DNA of 64,000 bases, taken from positions 62,001 to 126,000 of the forward strand of contig JAEWAQ010000052.1 in the NCBI GenBank assembly GCA_023391635.1, written 5' to 3'. The notes beneath the pieces were generated by a model that was not told the DNA's origin, did not search any database, and worked only from the letters and a program-made list of their open reading frames with translations. Within the stretch, counting starts at the first letter, position 1; the number at the start of each line of letters is the position of its first letter. This DNA is from Bacillota bacterium (GTDB lineage Bacteria > Bacillota > Bacilli > Paenibacillales > Paenibacillaceae). Positions 16,568-25,192 of the stretch are shown here, in pieces. A program made the position numbers and the translations under genes.

Positions 16568-17673
16568 TGCGGCCTCACCTTCTTGTTGGAGCTCTTACGG
16601 CGGATCAACCCAACGATCCATAATAATAGGAGAAAGACACATGCGTAGATGAGCAGGGCACGAGGTATCAAAGATTGTTGGAAATCGACCACGACCTCCG
16701 CAATGTTCTTTGGCAACAGCGAGTAAAGAAATATAATGGGAACAACAATCCAAATTAACTTTCTCCAATCTTTCAAATTGAGCCATTGTGCGGTTCCGTA
16801 AATGGTGACAAACAAGTATAAAGACAATTTGATAAAAACAGAAAACATCCAGATGATTACGACAAAGATGTCGACATTTTCAATAAATTCAAAGACGGAA
16901 ATAAATCGCGTCATACTTAAAAAAGGAAACCACATTCGCGAGGGGATCGCCGGCCCAAAAGTCATAATGACCATCGCTGTTGCTACAATAGTCAAAATAG
17001 AGGAAACAGCTATTCCCCACATAGACCGTGTGAATGCTTGACGAAAATCCGTTAGAAAACGGAATACCATGACAAACAAGATGATATCGCCATAAAAAGA
17101 AACGAGGGGGATTGCCCCTTTCAAAATGGATTTCCAACCGGAATCCGCATAGACGGGTGTTAATTGTTTCCAATCCACCTGATTCAAGCTAAGAACAAAA
17201 GTACCCAAAAGCATAAGCAAAATTAATGGGCCCATCAGTACACTGCAACGTGCGATTCCTTCAAGGCCTCCCGAATAAACAACATAAACCGCCAAAATCA
17301 ACACGACGATCGATAACACGGTTAAGGGAGTTTCATTAAATAGCGCAACATATATAAATTCGGAGGAATTACGTAAAATAATCCCGCTTACCGAATACCA
17401 CATGATAAAGTAAGGAACGACAAGAATTTTTCCTAACCATTTCCCTAATATCGTCTGGCTATATTGTATAAATGTTTGTTCGGGGTAAAGAAAGCTTACC
17501 TTTACAGCGAGGATCATCATGCAGAGCCCGATTATTCCAGACAATGTGATGGAAATCCAAGCATCTTGCTTAGCCTCGGCAATGGCTGGAGACAACGTGA
17601 ACAAAATACCGAGGCCGGTTATCGTATTTACGATCAGCCAGAAAAGCTGCAGTCCGGATATCTTCATTCGCAA
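16564..17673 (-). CDS. GerB family germinant-receptor permease
   Basis: A 369-residue membrane protein with about ten hydrophobic segments, belonging to the spore germination (AgrB-like APC superfamily) permeases. This subunit is thought to bind the germinant. The first segment reads LFWLIVNTITGLGILFTLSPAI. It follows the GerA gene after 40 bases, and its stop overlaps the GerC start. The C-terminus ends in a basic tail (RRKSSNKKVRPQ). Confidence 0.95.
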   Translation of the reverse strand: MRMKISGLQLFWLIVNTITGLGILFTLSPAIAEAKQDAWISITLSGIIGLCMMILAVKVSFLYPEQTFIQYSQTILGKWLGKILVVPYFIMWYSVSGIILRNSSEFIYVALFNETPLTVLSIVVLILAVYVVYSGGLEGIARCSVLMGPLILLMLLGTFVLSLNQVDWKQLTPVYADSGWKSILKGAIPLVSFYGDIILFVMVFRFLTDFRQAFTRSMWGIAVSSILTIVATAMVIMTFGPAIPSRMWFPFLSMTRFISVFEFIENVDIFVVIIWMFSVFIKLSLYLFVTIYGTAQWLNLKDWRKLIWIVVPIIFLYSLLPKNIAEVVVDFQQSLIPRALLIYACVFLLLLWIVGLIRRKSSNKKVRPQ

Positions 17674-17713
17674 GTGCTCCTGTCTATGACTAATCGGATA
17701 CGATTTTCAATAC

Positions 17714-19309
17714 CTATTCGCTTCTCCCTCGTTTTTCATCGGGCATTTGCCCTTTCGGAATGCGCTTTTTATCCCTTCCTGCCAGGTATGTCGGTCGATC
17801 ATTCATAGCCCATCGTGGTGAACGGAACAGAACATCTCTTAAATTCCCGGGAGTCTGAGGAGAAACCGGAGCTAGAAAAGGCACTCCAAACGAACGAAGA
17901 TTGACCAGATGAATAAGGAGCGCGATCAATCCGAAGCCAATCCCGTAAAACCCTAACGTGCCCGCCAAGAATAATAGCGGGAACCGCAGAATTCGAAAAG
18001 CTAGCCCCAAATTGTATCGGGGAATAGAAAACGAGGCTATACCTGTAAACGCAACGACAATGACCATGGGCGCCGAAACGATGCCGGCACGCACCGCGGA
18101 TTCCCCAATCACCAATGCCCCGACCATGCTGACCGTCGAGCCGACCGGTTTGGGCAAACGGATGCCGGCTTCCCTAAGCGCCTCGAACATGACTTCCATC
18201 AATAACGCTTCCACAACGGCCGGGAAAGGAACGCCTTCTCGAGCGGCAGCGATACTAAGCAGAAAATCCGCTGGAATTAACTGCGGATGGAACGTGGTGG
18301 CTGCAACATATATTGACGGGAGTAGAAACGAAATACCCAGCAACATGAACCGCAGCCATCGAATCGCTGTTGTATAGATGAAATGCTCATAGTAATCTTC
18401 CGCAGCTTGGATGACCGACCAAAACGTTAGAGGGACAATAAGCGCAAACGGCGTGCCGTTCACGATAATAGCGACTTTGCCTTCCAACAGGCTAGAGAGC
18501 ACTACGTCCGGTCGTTCCGTATTTTGTACCAGCGGGAACGGAGAAAAGGGGTTGTCTTCGATAAATTCTTCAATAAATCCCGAATCCAATACAGCGTCTA
18601 TCTGAATACGGCTAACTCTCTTTCGAACTTCCTCCAAGATCGAATCTTGAGCAATGCCTTCAATATATACAATGGCCACATCCGTCTGAGACAATGTACC
18701 AATTGTTAAAGATTCGATTTTCAATCTGGCGCTTCGCAATCTTCGCCTTAATAAGCTCGTATTTGTTCGTAACGATTCGGTAAACCCTTCCCGGGGACCG
18801 CGTATGACGGATTCGACTGCCGGTTCTGTAATTTGACGTTTTTCTAAATCTTTGAGGTCGGCAAGTAAAGCTTGATTCTCTCCCTCCACGAAAATCGCGA
18901 CTTGACCCTTTAAAACATCCTGCACCGTTTCTAATACACCGCTTGCCAGCTTTGTTTGCCGGGTAGCGATAGCTTGATCACGGATAAGTTTTTCAAAAGA
19001 ATCCAGGTTGCTCGATCTTTCCGGCATTCCTTTGAGGATTAGGGGCATGAGTAAGGTTTGTTCTAAGCTTTTCGTATCCACCATACCATCGATATAGATC
19101 AGTAAAGCTTTCTTTTGTTCATGAATTTGAATAGAGCGGTATACAACATCGGAACAGTTTCGAAACAGTTCTTTCATAGCTTGTTCATTTTGATTCAAAT
19201 CCGTAACAAATTGTAGGCTTGGATGGCCATGATTCTCTTGCAACAAAACTTCCCGCCGAACCTTTTTTTGTAGAGATGATTTCAAAAATCGTTTACGGAA
19301 TTGAGTCAC
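17714..19309 (-). CDS. GerA family germinant-receptor subunit
   Basis: A 531-residue protein with a large N-terminal cytoplasmic domain (about 1-290) and a C-terminal membrane domain (about 290-500). Family motifs include FIEDNPFSPFPLVQNTERPD, the segment after it, and LRLPKPVGSTVSMVGALVIG. It starts at a GTG with GGAGG eight bases upstream. It is first in a gerA-gerB-gerC operon. The AT-rich 130 bases upstream contain only partial matches to a forespore sigma-G promoter. Confidence 0.95.
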   Translation of the reverse strand: MTQFRKRFLKSSLQKKVRREVLLQENHGHPSLQFVTDLNQNEQAMKELFRNCSDVVYRSIQIHEQKKALLIYIDGMVDTKSLEQTLLMPLILKGMPERSSNLDSFEKLIRDQAIATRQTKLASGVLETVQDVLKGQVAIFVEGENQALLADLKDLEKRQITEPAVESVIRGPREGFTESLRTNTSLLRRRLRSARLKIESLTIGTLSQTDVAIVYIEGIAQDSILEEVRKRVSRIQIDAVLDSGFIEEFIEDNPFSPFPLVQNTERPDVVLSSLLEGKVAIIVNGTPFALIVPLTFWSVIQAAEDYYEHFIYTTAIRWLRFMLLGISFLLPSIYVAATTFHPQLIPADFLLSIAAAREGVPFPAVVEALLMEVMFEALREAGIRLPKPVGSTVSMVGALVIGESAVRAGIVSAPMVIVVAFTGIASFSIPRYNLGLAFRILRFPLLFLAGTLGFYGIGFGLIALLIHLVNLRSFGVPFLAPVSPQTPGNLRDVLFRSPRWAMNDRPTYLAGRDKKRIPKGQMPDEKRGRSE

Positions 19310-19408
19310 GGATAAGCCTCCGAGGTACGGGTTTTCTACAAGTATTCATTTCCTATTCATAGGTATTTATGCAAGTGCCTTAGCGGAAAAGCTTCTTTCG
19401 GGGTCCAT

Positions 19409-19457
19409 AAAAAAACAACTTCCATTCCGCGATCAACGCACGGGATGGAAGTTGTTT
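19409..19457 (-). terminator. Rho-independent terminator after the flavoprotein gene
   Basis: ACAACTTCCAT near 19415-19425 pairs perfectly with ATGGAAGTTGT near 19445-19455. On the minus strand the hairpin is followed by a run of seven T. It ends the flavoprotein gene. Confidence 0.85.
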
Positions 19458-19471
19458 ACAGATTGCGCTTA

Positions 19472-20038
19472 TTAGCTCTTCAGTACATCATGATCCACGT
19501 AGCGTTCGCCGTTGATCGCGCTGATGACGTTGATGGCTACCTTCGCGCCGTCGCCGGCGGTGATGATCGTGTGCATGCTGACCCCGGCGATCGTGCCTGC
19601 CGCCCAGACGTTCGGCAGATTCGTCTTGCCGTCCGCCGCGCAATCGGCGATCGTCTTGATCCGCGGCTCGGTGCCTGGCTTCGTCGCGATGCCGCTTGCT
19701 TCCGCCAGGTCGGCGAACATGCCCGTCGCCACAATGACGTGAGCGGCTTGGTACGACTGACCGCCTTCCGTCTCGATCGTCACGCTGCCCTCTTGCGCCG
19801 TAAGTTTCACGGCTTTAGCCGACATGATTTCCGCGCCGAAATCTTCTGCCTGCTTCTTGCCTACCGCCACCAGATCGGGCCCGGAAATCTTGGGCGCTCC
19901 GTAATGATTCTCTATCCAAGCACGCTTCGTCACGCTCTGGTCGCTGTCGAGCACCAGTGTCTTCTTGCCTGCCTTGGCCGTGAACAAAGCCGCGCTTGCG
20001 CCGGCCGGCCCTGCTCCGATAATCGCGATATCGTACAT
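19472..20038 (-). CDS. Short NAD(P)/FAD-dependent oxidoreductase (thioredoxin-reductase-like)
   Basis: 188 residues. The N-terminal FAD-binding motif is IIGAGPAGASAALF, residues 5-18, and a C-terminal FAD segment reads NVWAAGTIAGVSMHTIITAGDGAKVA. It matches the FAD domain of thioredoxin-reductase-type proteins, but the NAD(P)H domain and the CxxC redox pair are missing, so it is about half the usual length. Short proteins of this form are known in Bacillales and are not necessarily broken. The electron donor is unknown. It stands alone with its own terminator. Confidence 0.88.
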   Translation of the reverse strand: MYDIAIIGAGPAGASAALFTAKAGKKTLVLDSDQSVTKRAWIENHYGAPKISGPDLVAVGKKQAEDFGAEIMSAKAVKLTAQEGSVTIETEGGQSYQAAHVIVATGMFADLAEASGIATKPGTEPRIKTIADCAADGKTNLPNVWAAGTIAGVSMHTIITAGDGAKVAINVISAINGERYVDHDVLKS

Positions 20039-20261
20039 AACCTTTCACTCTCCCATCTCAATCGATATGTAATCTGAATCTATTCTAGCACAGTTACCTG
20101 ACAACTTTCAAAAAGTAAGAGCAATGCATCACTACAGCCGTCCGTGAACGGCGGCCGGGGCGGCCGCGATTGTTTCGAGCAGCCGCCAGTCACCCTGTCC
20201 GTCAACGCCGATTCGTCAATCTCGCCCAAACTTTCGCCCTAGCCGATCCCATCCGCTCTGC

Positions 20262-20444
20262 TTAACCTTCGCTCAGCCGATCCACCGCCACCGTCTGCGT
20301 ATCGAGCGGCGTCGCGCCCACCTGCACGGTCGCAACCCCGTTATCCGCGTCGACCTTCTCGATCCAGACCGACTCGCCGTTGTCCAGCTTTACGGGAATC
20401 ATATGCTTCGACTCGTAAATTTCCTGCGCACGTTGTACGTTCAT
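20262..20444 (-). CDS. sspH: H-type small acid-soluble spore protein
   Basis: A 60-residue protein of the SspH family. It begins MNVQRAQEIYESKHMIPVKL, close to the known SspH N-terminus MNIQRAKEI.ES, with matching length and an acidic C-terminal half. SASP-H is made in the forespore and found in the spore core. Its ATG overlaps the stop of a 56-codon gene upstream (ATGA), so it is the second gene of a small operon. Confidence 0.9.
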   Translation of the reverse strand: MNVQRAQEIYESKHMIPVKLDNGESVWIEKVDADNGVATVQVGATPLDTQTVAVDRLSEG

Positions 20445-20611
20445 GGAGTATCCCGCTCCATGTAATCCGTCGTCGTCTCGGTAATCAGCCCGTTATGAAC
20501 GGTCACCTGACCGCCTCCGAGCCCCTCATTGATCATGCGGTCCACATCCATATCGTATTCATCCCTGCCGTCGAATATTGCGTCTTCCAGCAATCCTTCC
20601 TTATCAGCCAT
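20441..20611 (-). CDS. 56-residue acidic small protein, co-translated with sspH
   Basis: An open frame of 56 codons starts MADKEGLLEDAIF and ends DYMERDTP. GAGGTGA lies 8 bases upstream of the ATG at 20611, and the TGA overlaps the sspH ATG by four bases, which is strong evidence that it is a real gene. The protein is acidic and Gly/Thr-rich in the second half (NEGLGGGQVTVHNG). No family is recognised. Coupling to sspH suggests expression in the forespore. Confidence 0.75.
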   Translation of the reverse strand: MADKEGLLEDAIFDGRDEYDMDVDRMINEGLGGGQVTVHNGLITETTTDYMERDTP

Positions 20612-20731
20612 CTCGGATTCACCTCAAGAAACAATATGCCCGCCGGATTGGATTCTCATGCGAAAGGGCATGCTACGTGCAACCGTGCTCGGCTGCAAGC
20701 GAGCGACGAAGCCCAGAGGAGCGTGAATCGG

Positions 20732-21592
20732 ATGCATACGGTATGGAAAGGCGCCATCAGCTTCGGGTTGGTGCATGTCCCCGTCAAGATGTTCACCGCA
20801 ACCGAAGACAAGGATGTGCATTTGCGTTACATTCACAAGCCATGCGGCACCCCGATCGCCTATACAAGATCCTGCCCTCATTGCCAGAAGGAAGCGGAAT
20901 GGGAAGAAATTACTCGGGGATACGAATATGAAAAGGGCCGGTTCGTGTTGTTTGAGGGGGATGAATTGGACGCGATCAAGCCGGAAAATACACGCACGAT
21001 CCAAATTCTTGATTTCGTGGACTTGAAGGAGATCGATCCGCTGTACTATCAGAAGGCCTACTACTTATCCCCCGATCAGGCGGGCGCGGGCGCATACAGT
21101 CTGCTGCTGGAAGCGATTCGCCAATCCGGCAAAATCGGTATCGCCAAAATCGCCATCCGCAGCAAGAGCAGCCTCGCCGCGATCCGGGCGGTCGATAACT
21201 GCATCTGCATGGAGACGATGCATTATCCCGATGAGATTCGTCCCCTGCAACAGGTCCCGGGCTTGCCCGAGCAATCGAATGTGAACGAGCGCGAGTTGGA
21301 CATGGCCAAAATGCTGATCGATCAACTCGGCGCTCCGTTCGATCCCGAGAAATATACGGACGACTACCGAATCGCATTGCAGGGAGCCATTCAACGCAAA
21401 ATCGCCGGGCAGAGCACGGATATCGTGACCGCGCCAGCAGTCGAACGTGCCAATGTCATCGACCTGATGGCCGCGCTTCAAGCGAGTCTGGAAGCGGCCA
21501 AGTCCCCACCTGCCGCAGGGACAGATCCGGCACTCCGCACACCGAAAAAAACGCGGGCGCCCCGAGCACGCAAGAAGGAGTCGGCGCCTTAA
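20732..21592 (+). CDS. ku: Ku protein, non-homologous end joining
   Basis: A 286-residue Ku70/80-type core protein that binds DNA ends as a homodimer and recruits LigD. It starts MHTVWKGAISFGLVHVPVK, the bacterial Ku hallmark, followed by the Ku bridge region (DLKEIDPLYYQKAYYLSPDQ) and a basic C-terminal tail (TPKKTRAPRARKKESAP) typical for DNA and LigD contact. The ATG at 20732 has GAGGAG upstream; the longer open frame before it is not Ku-like. It is divergent from the spore-protein pair, which fits the known role of Ku in protecting spores. No ligD is in the window. Confidence 0.96.
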   Translation: MHTVWKGAISFGLVHVPVKMFTATEDKDVHLRYIHKPCGTPIAYTRSCPHCQKEAEWEEITRGYEYEKGRFVLFEGDELDAIKPENTRTIQILDFVDLKEIDPLYYQKAYYLSPDQAGAGAYSLLLEAIRQSGKIGIAKIAIRSKSSLAAIRAVDNCICMETMHYPDEIRPLQQVPGLPEQSNVNERELDMAKMLIDQLGAPFDPEKYTDDYRIALQGAIQRKIAGQSTDIVTAPAVERANVIDLMAALQASLEAAKSPPAAGTDPALRTPKKTRAPRARKKESAP

Positions 21593-21660
21593 GCGGAATC
21601 ACTCAACATTCTCACACAACTGACGTCGTTGTCCGCCGGCAGCGATTGCGGCGTACAGCT

Positions 21661-22449
21661 CTATTTTTTGCGATACTTTCCCGGTGAATATCCTGTAAAT
21701 TTTTTAAATATCAGGTTAAAATAGTTCGAATTTGGATAACCTACGCTGTAAGCGATTTCAGATATCGGCAAATTTGAGGTTTTCAGCAGTTTTTTGGATA
21801 CTTCGATACGATGCTGAATCAGGTACTGAATGGGCGATACGCCTACGTCGTTTTTGAACGTATGGGACAGATGGTAGGGACTGACAAAAATATGATTGGC
21901 CAAGTCGTTCAAGGAAAGGTCGATATGATAATTTTGTTCGATGAACCGTTTGGCCTTCTCCGAAATCGACGATGTTTGGTCCGATGCGGCGGCATATTTA
22001 AAGCGAATGATCTTCAGCAACACGGCAATCAGCAGGGACGCGGCTATTTCGTCCGATCCAGGCGACGCCTGCTCGTATTCCTGATACAGGTCTTCCAAAT
22101 ATCGGCTTATCGTAAAATGCTGATCCTTCGCATTCAGTACGGGATTGTCGTCCACAGCAATCAGATGCCCTGTCGGAAGCCCGGACAAGGCAAGATGGGA
22201 CATCGTAATCGAATAGCCTTTCCATCCGGGATCGGCAGTACCATGCTCGACGTATGCGTTCAGCAGCAAAATTTCGCCGGCGACGACAACGGATTTTCGA
22301 TTGCCGACCGAAAATTCCGCTTTTCCTTCTTCAATGAAAATCAATTCCGTATCCTCGTGTTGTTGAAGCGGAATCGGCGTAATTTGGCCTTCAAACCTGA
22401 TAATGGAAGTCAAACGGGGCGTTTGCAGCAAGATTGGAAATTGTTGCAA
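21661..22449 (-). CDS. AraC family transcriptional regulator with cupin sensor
   Basis: 262 residues. The N-terminal cupin-like half reads PLQQHEDTELIFIEEGKAEF. The C-terminal double HTH covers about 170-262 (LSLNDLANHIFVSPYHLSHTFKN; ISEIAYSVGYPNSNYFNLIFKKFTGYSPGKYR). It is divergent from the orphan sugar ATPase gene and heads the sugar region, so it probably controls that transporter or the catabolic operon. It is AT-richer than its neighbours, as is the next gene. The ligand is unknown. Confidence 0.9.
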   Translation of the reverse strand: MQQFPILLQTPRLTSIIRFEGQITPIPLQQHEDTELIFIEEGKAEFSVGNRKSVVVAGEILLLNAYVEHGTADPGWKGYSITMSHLALSGLPTGHLIAVDDNPVLNAKDQHFTISRYLEDLYQEYEQASPGSDEIAASLLIAVLLKIIRFKYAAASDQTSSISEKAKRFIEQNYHIDLSLNDLANHIFVSPYHLSHTFKNDVGVSPIQYLIQHRIEVSKKLLKTSNLPISEIAYSVGYPNSNYFNLIFKKFTGYSPGKYRKK

Positions 22450-22485
22450 CGTTACCCACCTCCATTACGCATTCGATGTATGCTA

Positions 22486-22513
22486 TTATTAGTTGCCGGA
22501 AGGCGCATTTCAA
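22486..22513 (-). promoter_or_regulatory. Candidate promoter of the AraC regulator gene
   Basis: On the minus strand TTGAAA (22513-22508) is followed after 16 bases by TAATAA (22491-22486), about 40 bases before the start codon. Confidence 0.45.
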
Positions 22514-22567
22514 TATTGCAGCGTAAAATCAACAAGAAAATAGATAAAATCCGCAATTTTTTAGTGC

Positions 22568-22595
22568 TTTACTTCGTGTAGCCGTCAAATAAAAT
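22568..22595 (+). promoter_or_regulatory. Candidate promoter of the orphan sugar ATPase gene
   Basis: TTTACT (22568-22573), a 16-base spacer and TAAAAT (22590-22595) lie 46 bases before the ATG at 22641. Confidence 0.5.
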
Positions 22596-22640
22596 GTTAG
22601 ATAGAGACAAAATCCCAGGGAAGGCCGAGGTGGCTTGCGA

Positions 22641-24149
22641 ATGCTTCTGCGATTGGAAAATATCAGCAAGTCCTTCTTCGGCAACAAAGTGCTCGATTCC
22701 GTCGATCTGGAAGTGGCTGCCGGCGAAGTTCATGCGATCATCGGCGGCAACGGCGCGGGCAAGTCCACTTTGATCAATATCGCGTCAGGAGCGCTTGCAT
22801 CAGACAGCGGCAAGGTGTTCATCCAGGATCGAGAAGTAGAGATACGCTCGGCTCAGGATGCCCAAAAAGCGGGCATTTCAGTCATCTATCAAACGCCGTA
22901 CATTATACCGAACATGAGCGTGGCGGAAAACATTTTTCTCGGCATGCAGCCGCGCTTTCTGAAAATTTTCGTCAATACAATCAAGATGCACAGGGAATCG
23001 ATCCGCATTTTGCGACTGCTCGGCATCTCGATGAACCCGGCCAAACCGGCCAAGCTGATCTCTCCCAGGGAACATTATCTGATCTCCATTGCCAGAGCAA
23101 TCTGCCACAAAGCGAAAATCATGATAATGGACGAACCAACGGCGAGTCTTTCCGAGGAAGAAAGGCAAAATTTGTTCGCGCTCATCCGCAAGTATAAACA
23201 AGAGGGAATGGGCATCGTCTACATTACCCATCGGTTGGAGGAAATATCGCAAATATGCGATCGGGTAACCATCCTCCGCGATGGCAGGCAAGTGATGTCC
23301 GGCTCCGTGCAGGATATGCCCCTACGCGAGATGACCAGATTGATGATGGGAAGAGAAATCGAACAATATTTCCCGCCCCTTCATCATGGCAACGGCAGCG
23401 AACTGCTGCGTGTGGAAGGTCTCAGCCGGAGTCCTTCCTTTCAAAATATCAGCTTTACGCTCAGAAAGGGAGAAATTGTCGGCATTGCCGGATTGGCAAG
23501 CTCGGGCAAATCGGTCCTGGCCCGAACCATATTCGGCCAGCTTCGAAGAGACGGCGGCGAAATTTACTGGAAGGGCGAACCCGTTCATTTCAAGCAGCCT
23601 TTCCAGGCGATCCAGCAGCGCTTCGGATATGTTGACGAGAACCGGCTGAAGGCCGGATTGTTCATGAACATGAGCGTCGGCGACAATTTGACGATGTCCA
23701 GCTTGGGCAAGATGAACCGCTGGAACTTCGTAGGCAACGACACCGTAGAGAATTTGTCGCTCGAACAGATTATGGACCTGGACATTAAAGTGAGCGACGT
23801 CAAGCAAGCCATCGCGTTTCTAAGCGGCGGCAACCAGCAGAAGGTGATGCTGGGCAGATGCTTGATGGCGGACAGCGAGTTGTATTTGCTGGACGAACCG
23901 ACACACGGCATCGACGTGGCCAGTCGGAGCGACATCTATATCAAGATCCACGAACTTGCCGCCGCGGGCAAAGGCATTCTCATCATTTCCTCCGACGTTA
24001 CGGAGTTGCTCGGATTGTGTACGCGAATTATCGTCATGAGGCAAGGAAGATTGGTCGGCAACGTATTGAACGACCAAGTGACGGCGCACGATATTGCCCA
24101 TTTGATGAACGAACCGCCACACGCCGCCCCCTTTCGATATCAAGCCTGA
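22641..24149 (+). CDS. Orphan sugar ABC transporter ATPase, degenerate first domain
   Basis: 502 residues with two ABC domains, like RbsA/MglA. Domain 1 has Walker A GGNGAGKST and Walker B IMIMDEPTASL, but the signature LSxGE reads ISPRE, with the glycine replaced by arginine. Domain 2 has a shortened P-loop region (GLASSGKSVLARTIFGQ), an intact LSGGNQQK signature and LLDEPTHGIDV. The ATG at 22641 has GAGG ten bases upstream; a TTG six bases earlier is possible. No permease is adjacent and a strong terminator follows, so it is a single-gene unit. It may serve the permease at 27503 or act in regulation. Confidence 0.88.
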   Translation: MLLRLENISKSFFGNKVLDSVDLEVAAGEVHAIIGGNGAGKSTLINIASGALASDSGKVFIQDREVEIRSAQDAQKAGISVIYQTPYIIPNMSVAENIFLGMQPRFLKIFVNTIKMHRESIRILRLLGISMNPAKPAKLISPREHYLISIARAICHKAKIMIMDEPTASLSEEERQNLFALIRKYKQEGMGIVYITHRLEEISQICDRVTILRDGRQVMSGSVQDMPLREMTRLMMGREIEQYFPPLHHGNGSELLRVEGLSRSPSFQNISFTLRKGEIVGIAGLASSGKSVLARTIFGQLRRDGGEIYWKGEPVHFKQPFQAIQQRFGYVDENRLKAGLFMNMSVGDNLTMSSLGKMNRWNFVGNDTVENLSLEQIMDLDIKVSDVKQAIAFLSGGNQQKVMLGRCLMADSELYLLDEPTHGIDVASRSDIYIKIHELAAAGKGILIISSDVTELLGLCTRIIVMRQGRLVGNVLNDQVTAHDIAHLMNEPPHAAPFRYQA

Positions 24150-24151
24150 GA

Positions 24152-24191
24152 ACATCCGGAGGCTGTCAATCTGCCGGATGTTTTTTTATTT
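24152..24191 (+). terminator. Strong rho-independent terminator
   Basis: ACATCCGG (24152-24159) pairs with CCGGATGT (24174-24181), followed by TTTTTTATTTT. It cleanly separates the orphan ATPase from the sugar operon. Confidence 0.93.
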
Positions 24192-24317
24192 TCCGGCGGC
24201 CATTACCGCAAGATTGTATAGGTTTAACCCCAATTTACTTCATTGTTGAACCGCTTTCAGACCGGTAACATCAAAGTATGCCCCATGAACCAACAGAAGA
24301 ATCGAAGGAGGATTTGC

Positions 24318-25151
24318 ATGTTCAAGTACAGTTTCGACGCATTGGTTTACCACGGAGAAGATGTCGCAACAAGCATCCGAAGACTCGCGAAATACGGATA
24401 CGATGCGATCGAGTTGATTGGCGAACCCGATCTTTACGACGCGAAGGAAGTCAGGGAACTGGTCGACGCGCACGGTATGAAGGTCTCCTCCATCTGCTCC
24501 ATCTACAATGCGCAGCGCGATTTGGCTCATCCGGATCCGAAGAAAAGGCGGGAAGCGATCGATTACGTCAAACAAGTTGCCGACTTCTCCCGGGACGTAG
24601 GTGCGGAAGTGATGATCGTGGCGCCGACGGCGAACATGAAAATCTACTCCGAAGCGGACCCGCAGGACGAATGGAATTGGGCAGTCGAAGGCATTCGTGA
24701 AGGCGGAGAATACGCGGCCGGCCTGGGCGTGAACTTGTGCATCGAAGCTTGGAACCGCTTCGAAACGTTCATGATGAACCGCTTGGATCAAGCGGTCTCC
24801 ATGCAGAAAGCGGTTAATTTGCCGAACGTGGGCATCATGGGCGACACGTTCCATATGAACATCGAGGAAACGAACATCGCCGACGCCATCCGCGCCAGTG
24901 GCGATGCCCTGATCCACATTCACCTCGCGGACAGCACGCGCGCGGCGCCGGGCGTCGGGCATATCGACTTTTTGCCGATTTTGCAGGCACTGAAGGATAT
25001 CGGTTACCCGGGGTACCTCACCTTCGAAATTTTGCCGGCTTCTGCCGACCCGTTCGGCGTCATGAAGCGCGGCGGCGCGCAGGATTTCTTTGACAAATAT
25101 ACGAAGATGAGCATCGAGACTATCAAGGAAATCGCCAAACAAGTAAAGTAA
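24318..25151 (+). CDS. Sugar phosphate isomerase/epimerase family TIM-barrel protein
   Basis: 277 residues of the xylose-isomerase-like TIM-barrel family. Residues matching the metal-binding Glu, Asp, His, Glu set of tagatose/psicose 3-epimerases are seen in CIEAWNRFETF, MGDTFHMNIEE, LIHIHLADS and LTFEILP. AAGGAGG lies directly before the ATG at 24318. It is first in an operon of two such proteins, an RbsABC-type transporter and a Gfo/Idh oxidoreductase. It probably interconverts a ketose or an oxidised sugar; the substrate is not known. Confidence 0.9.
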   Translation: MFKYSFDALVYHGEDVATSIRRLAKYGYDAIELIGEPDLYDAKEVRELVDAHGMKVSSICSIYNAQRDLAHPDPKKRREAIDYVKQVADFSRDVGAEVMIVAPTANMKIYSEADPQDEWNWAVEGIREGGEYAAGLGVNLCIEAWNRFETFMMNRLDQAVSMQKAVNLPNVGIMGDTFHMNIEETNIADAIRASGDALIHIHLADSTRAAPGVGHIDFLPILQALKDIGYPGYLTFEILPASADPFGVMKRGGAQDFFDKYTKMSIETIKEIAKQVK

Positions 25152-25192
25152 AATGAAGTGAATCTTTAGGAAGCGGAATGGGGGCAGCAACG

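Noticed and set aside
19310..19400. Forespore sigma-G promoter before gerA
   Set aside because: TGCATA and GAATACT are present but about 20 bases apart rather than 17-18, so the match is only partial.
19472..20038. Truncated thioredoxin reductase pseudogene
   Set aside because: The frame is intact with both FAD-binding segments, a ribosome site and its own terminator, and short proteins of this type are known in Bacillales.
20620..20731. Sigma-G promoter before ku
   Set aside because: CATGCTA resembles the -10, but no -35 lies at the right spacing.
24250..24275. cre site before the sugar operon
   Set aside because: TTGAACCGCTTTCA is one base too short and lacks the central AANCG pattern.
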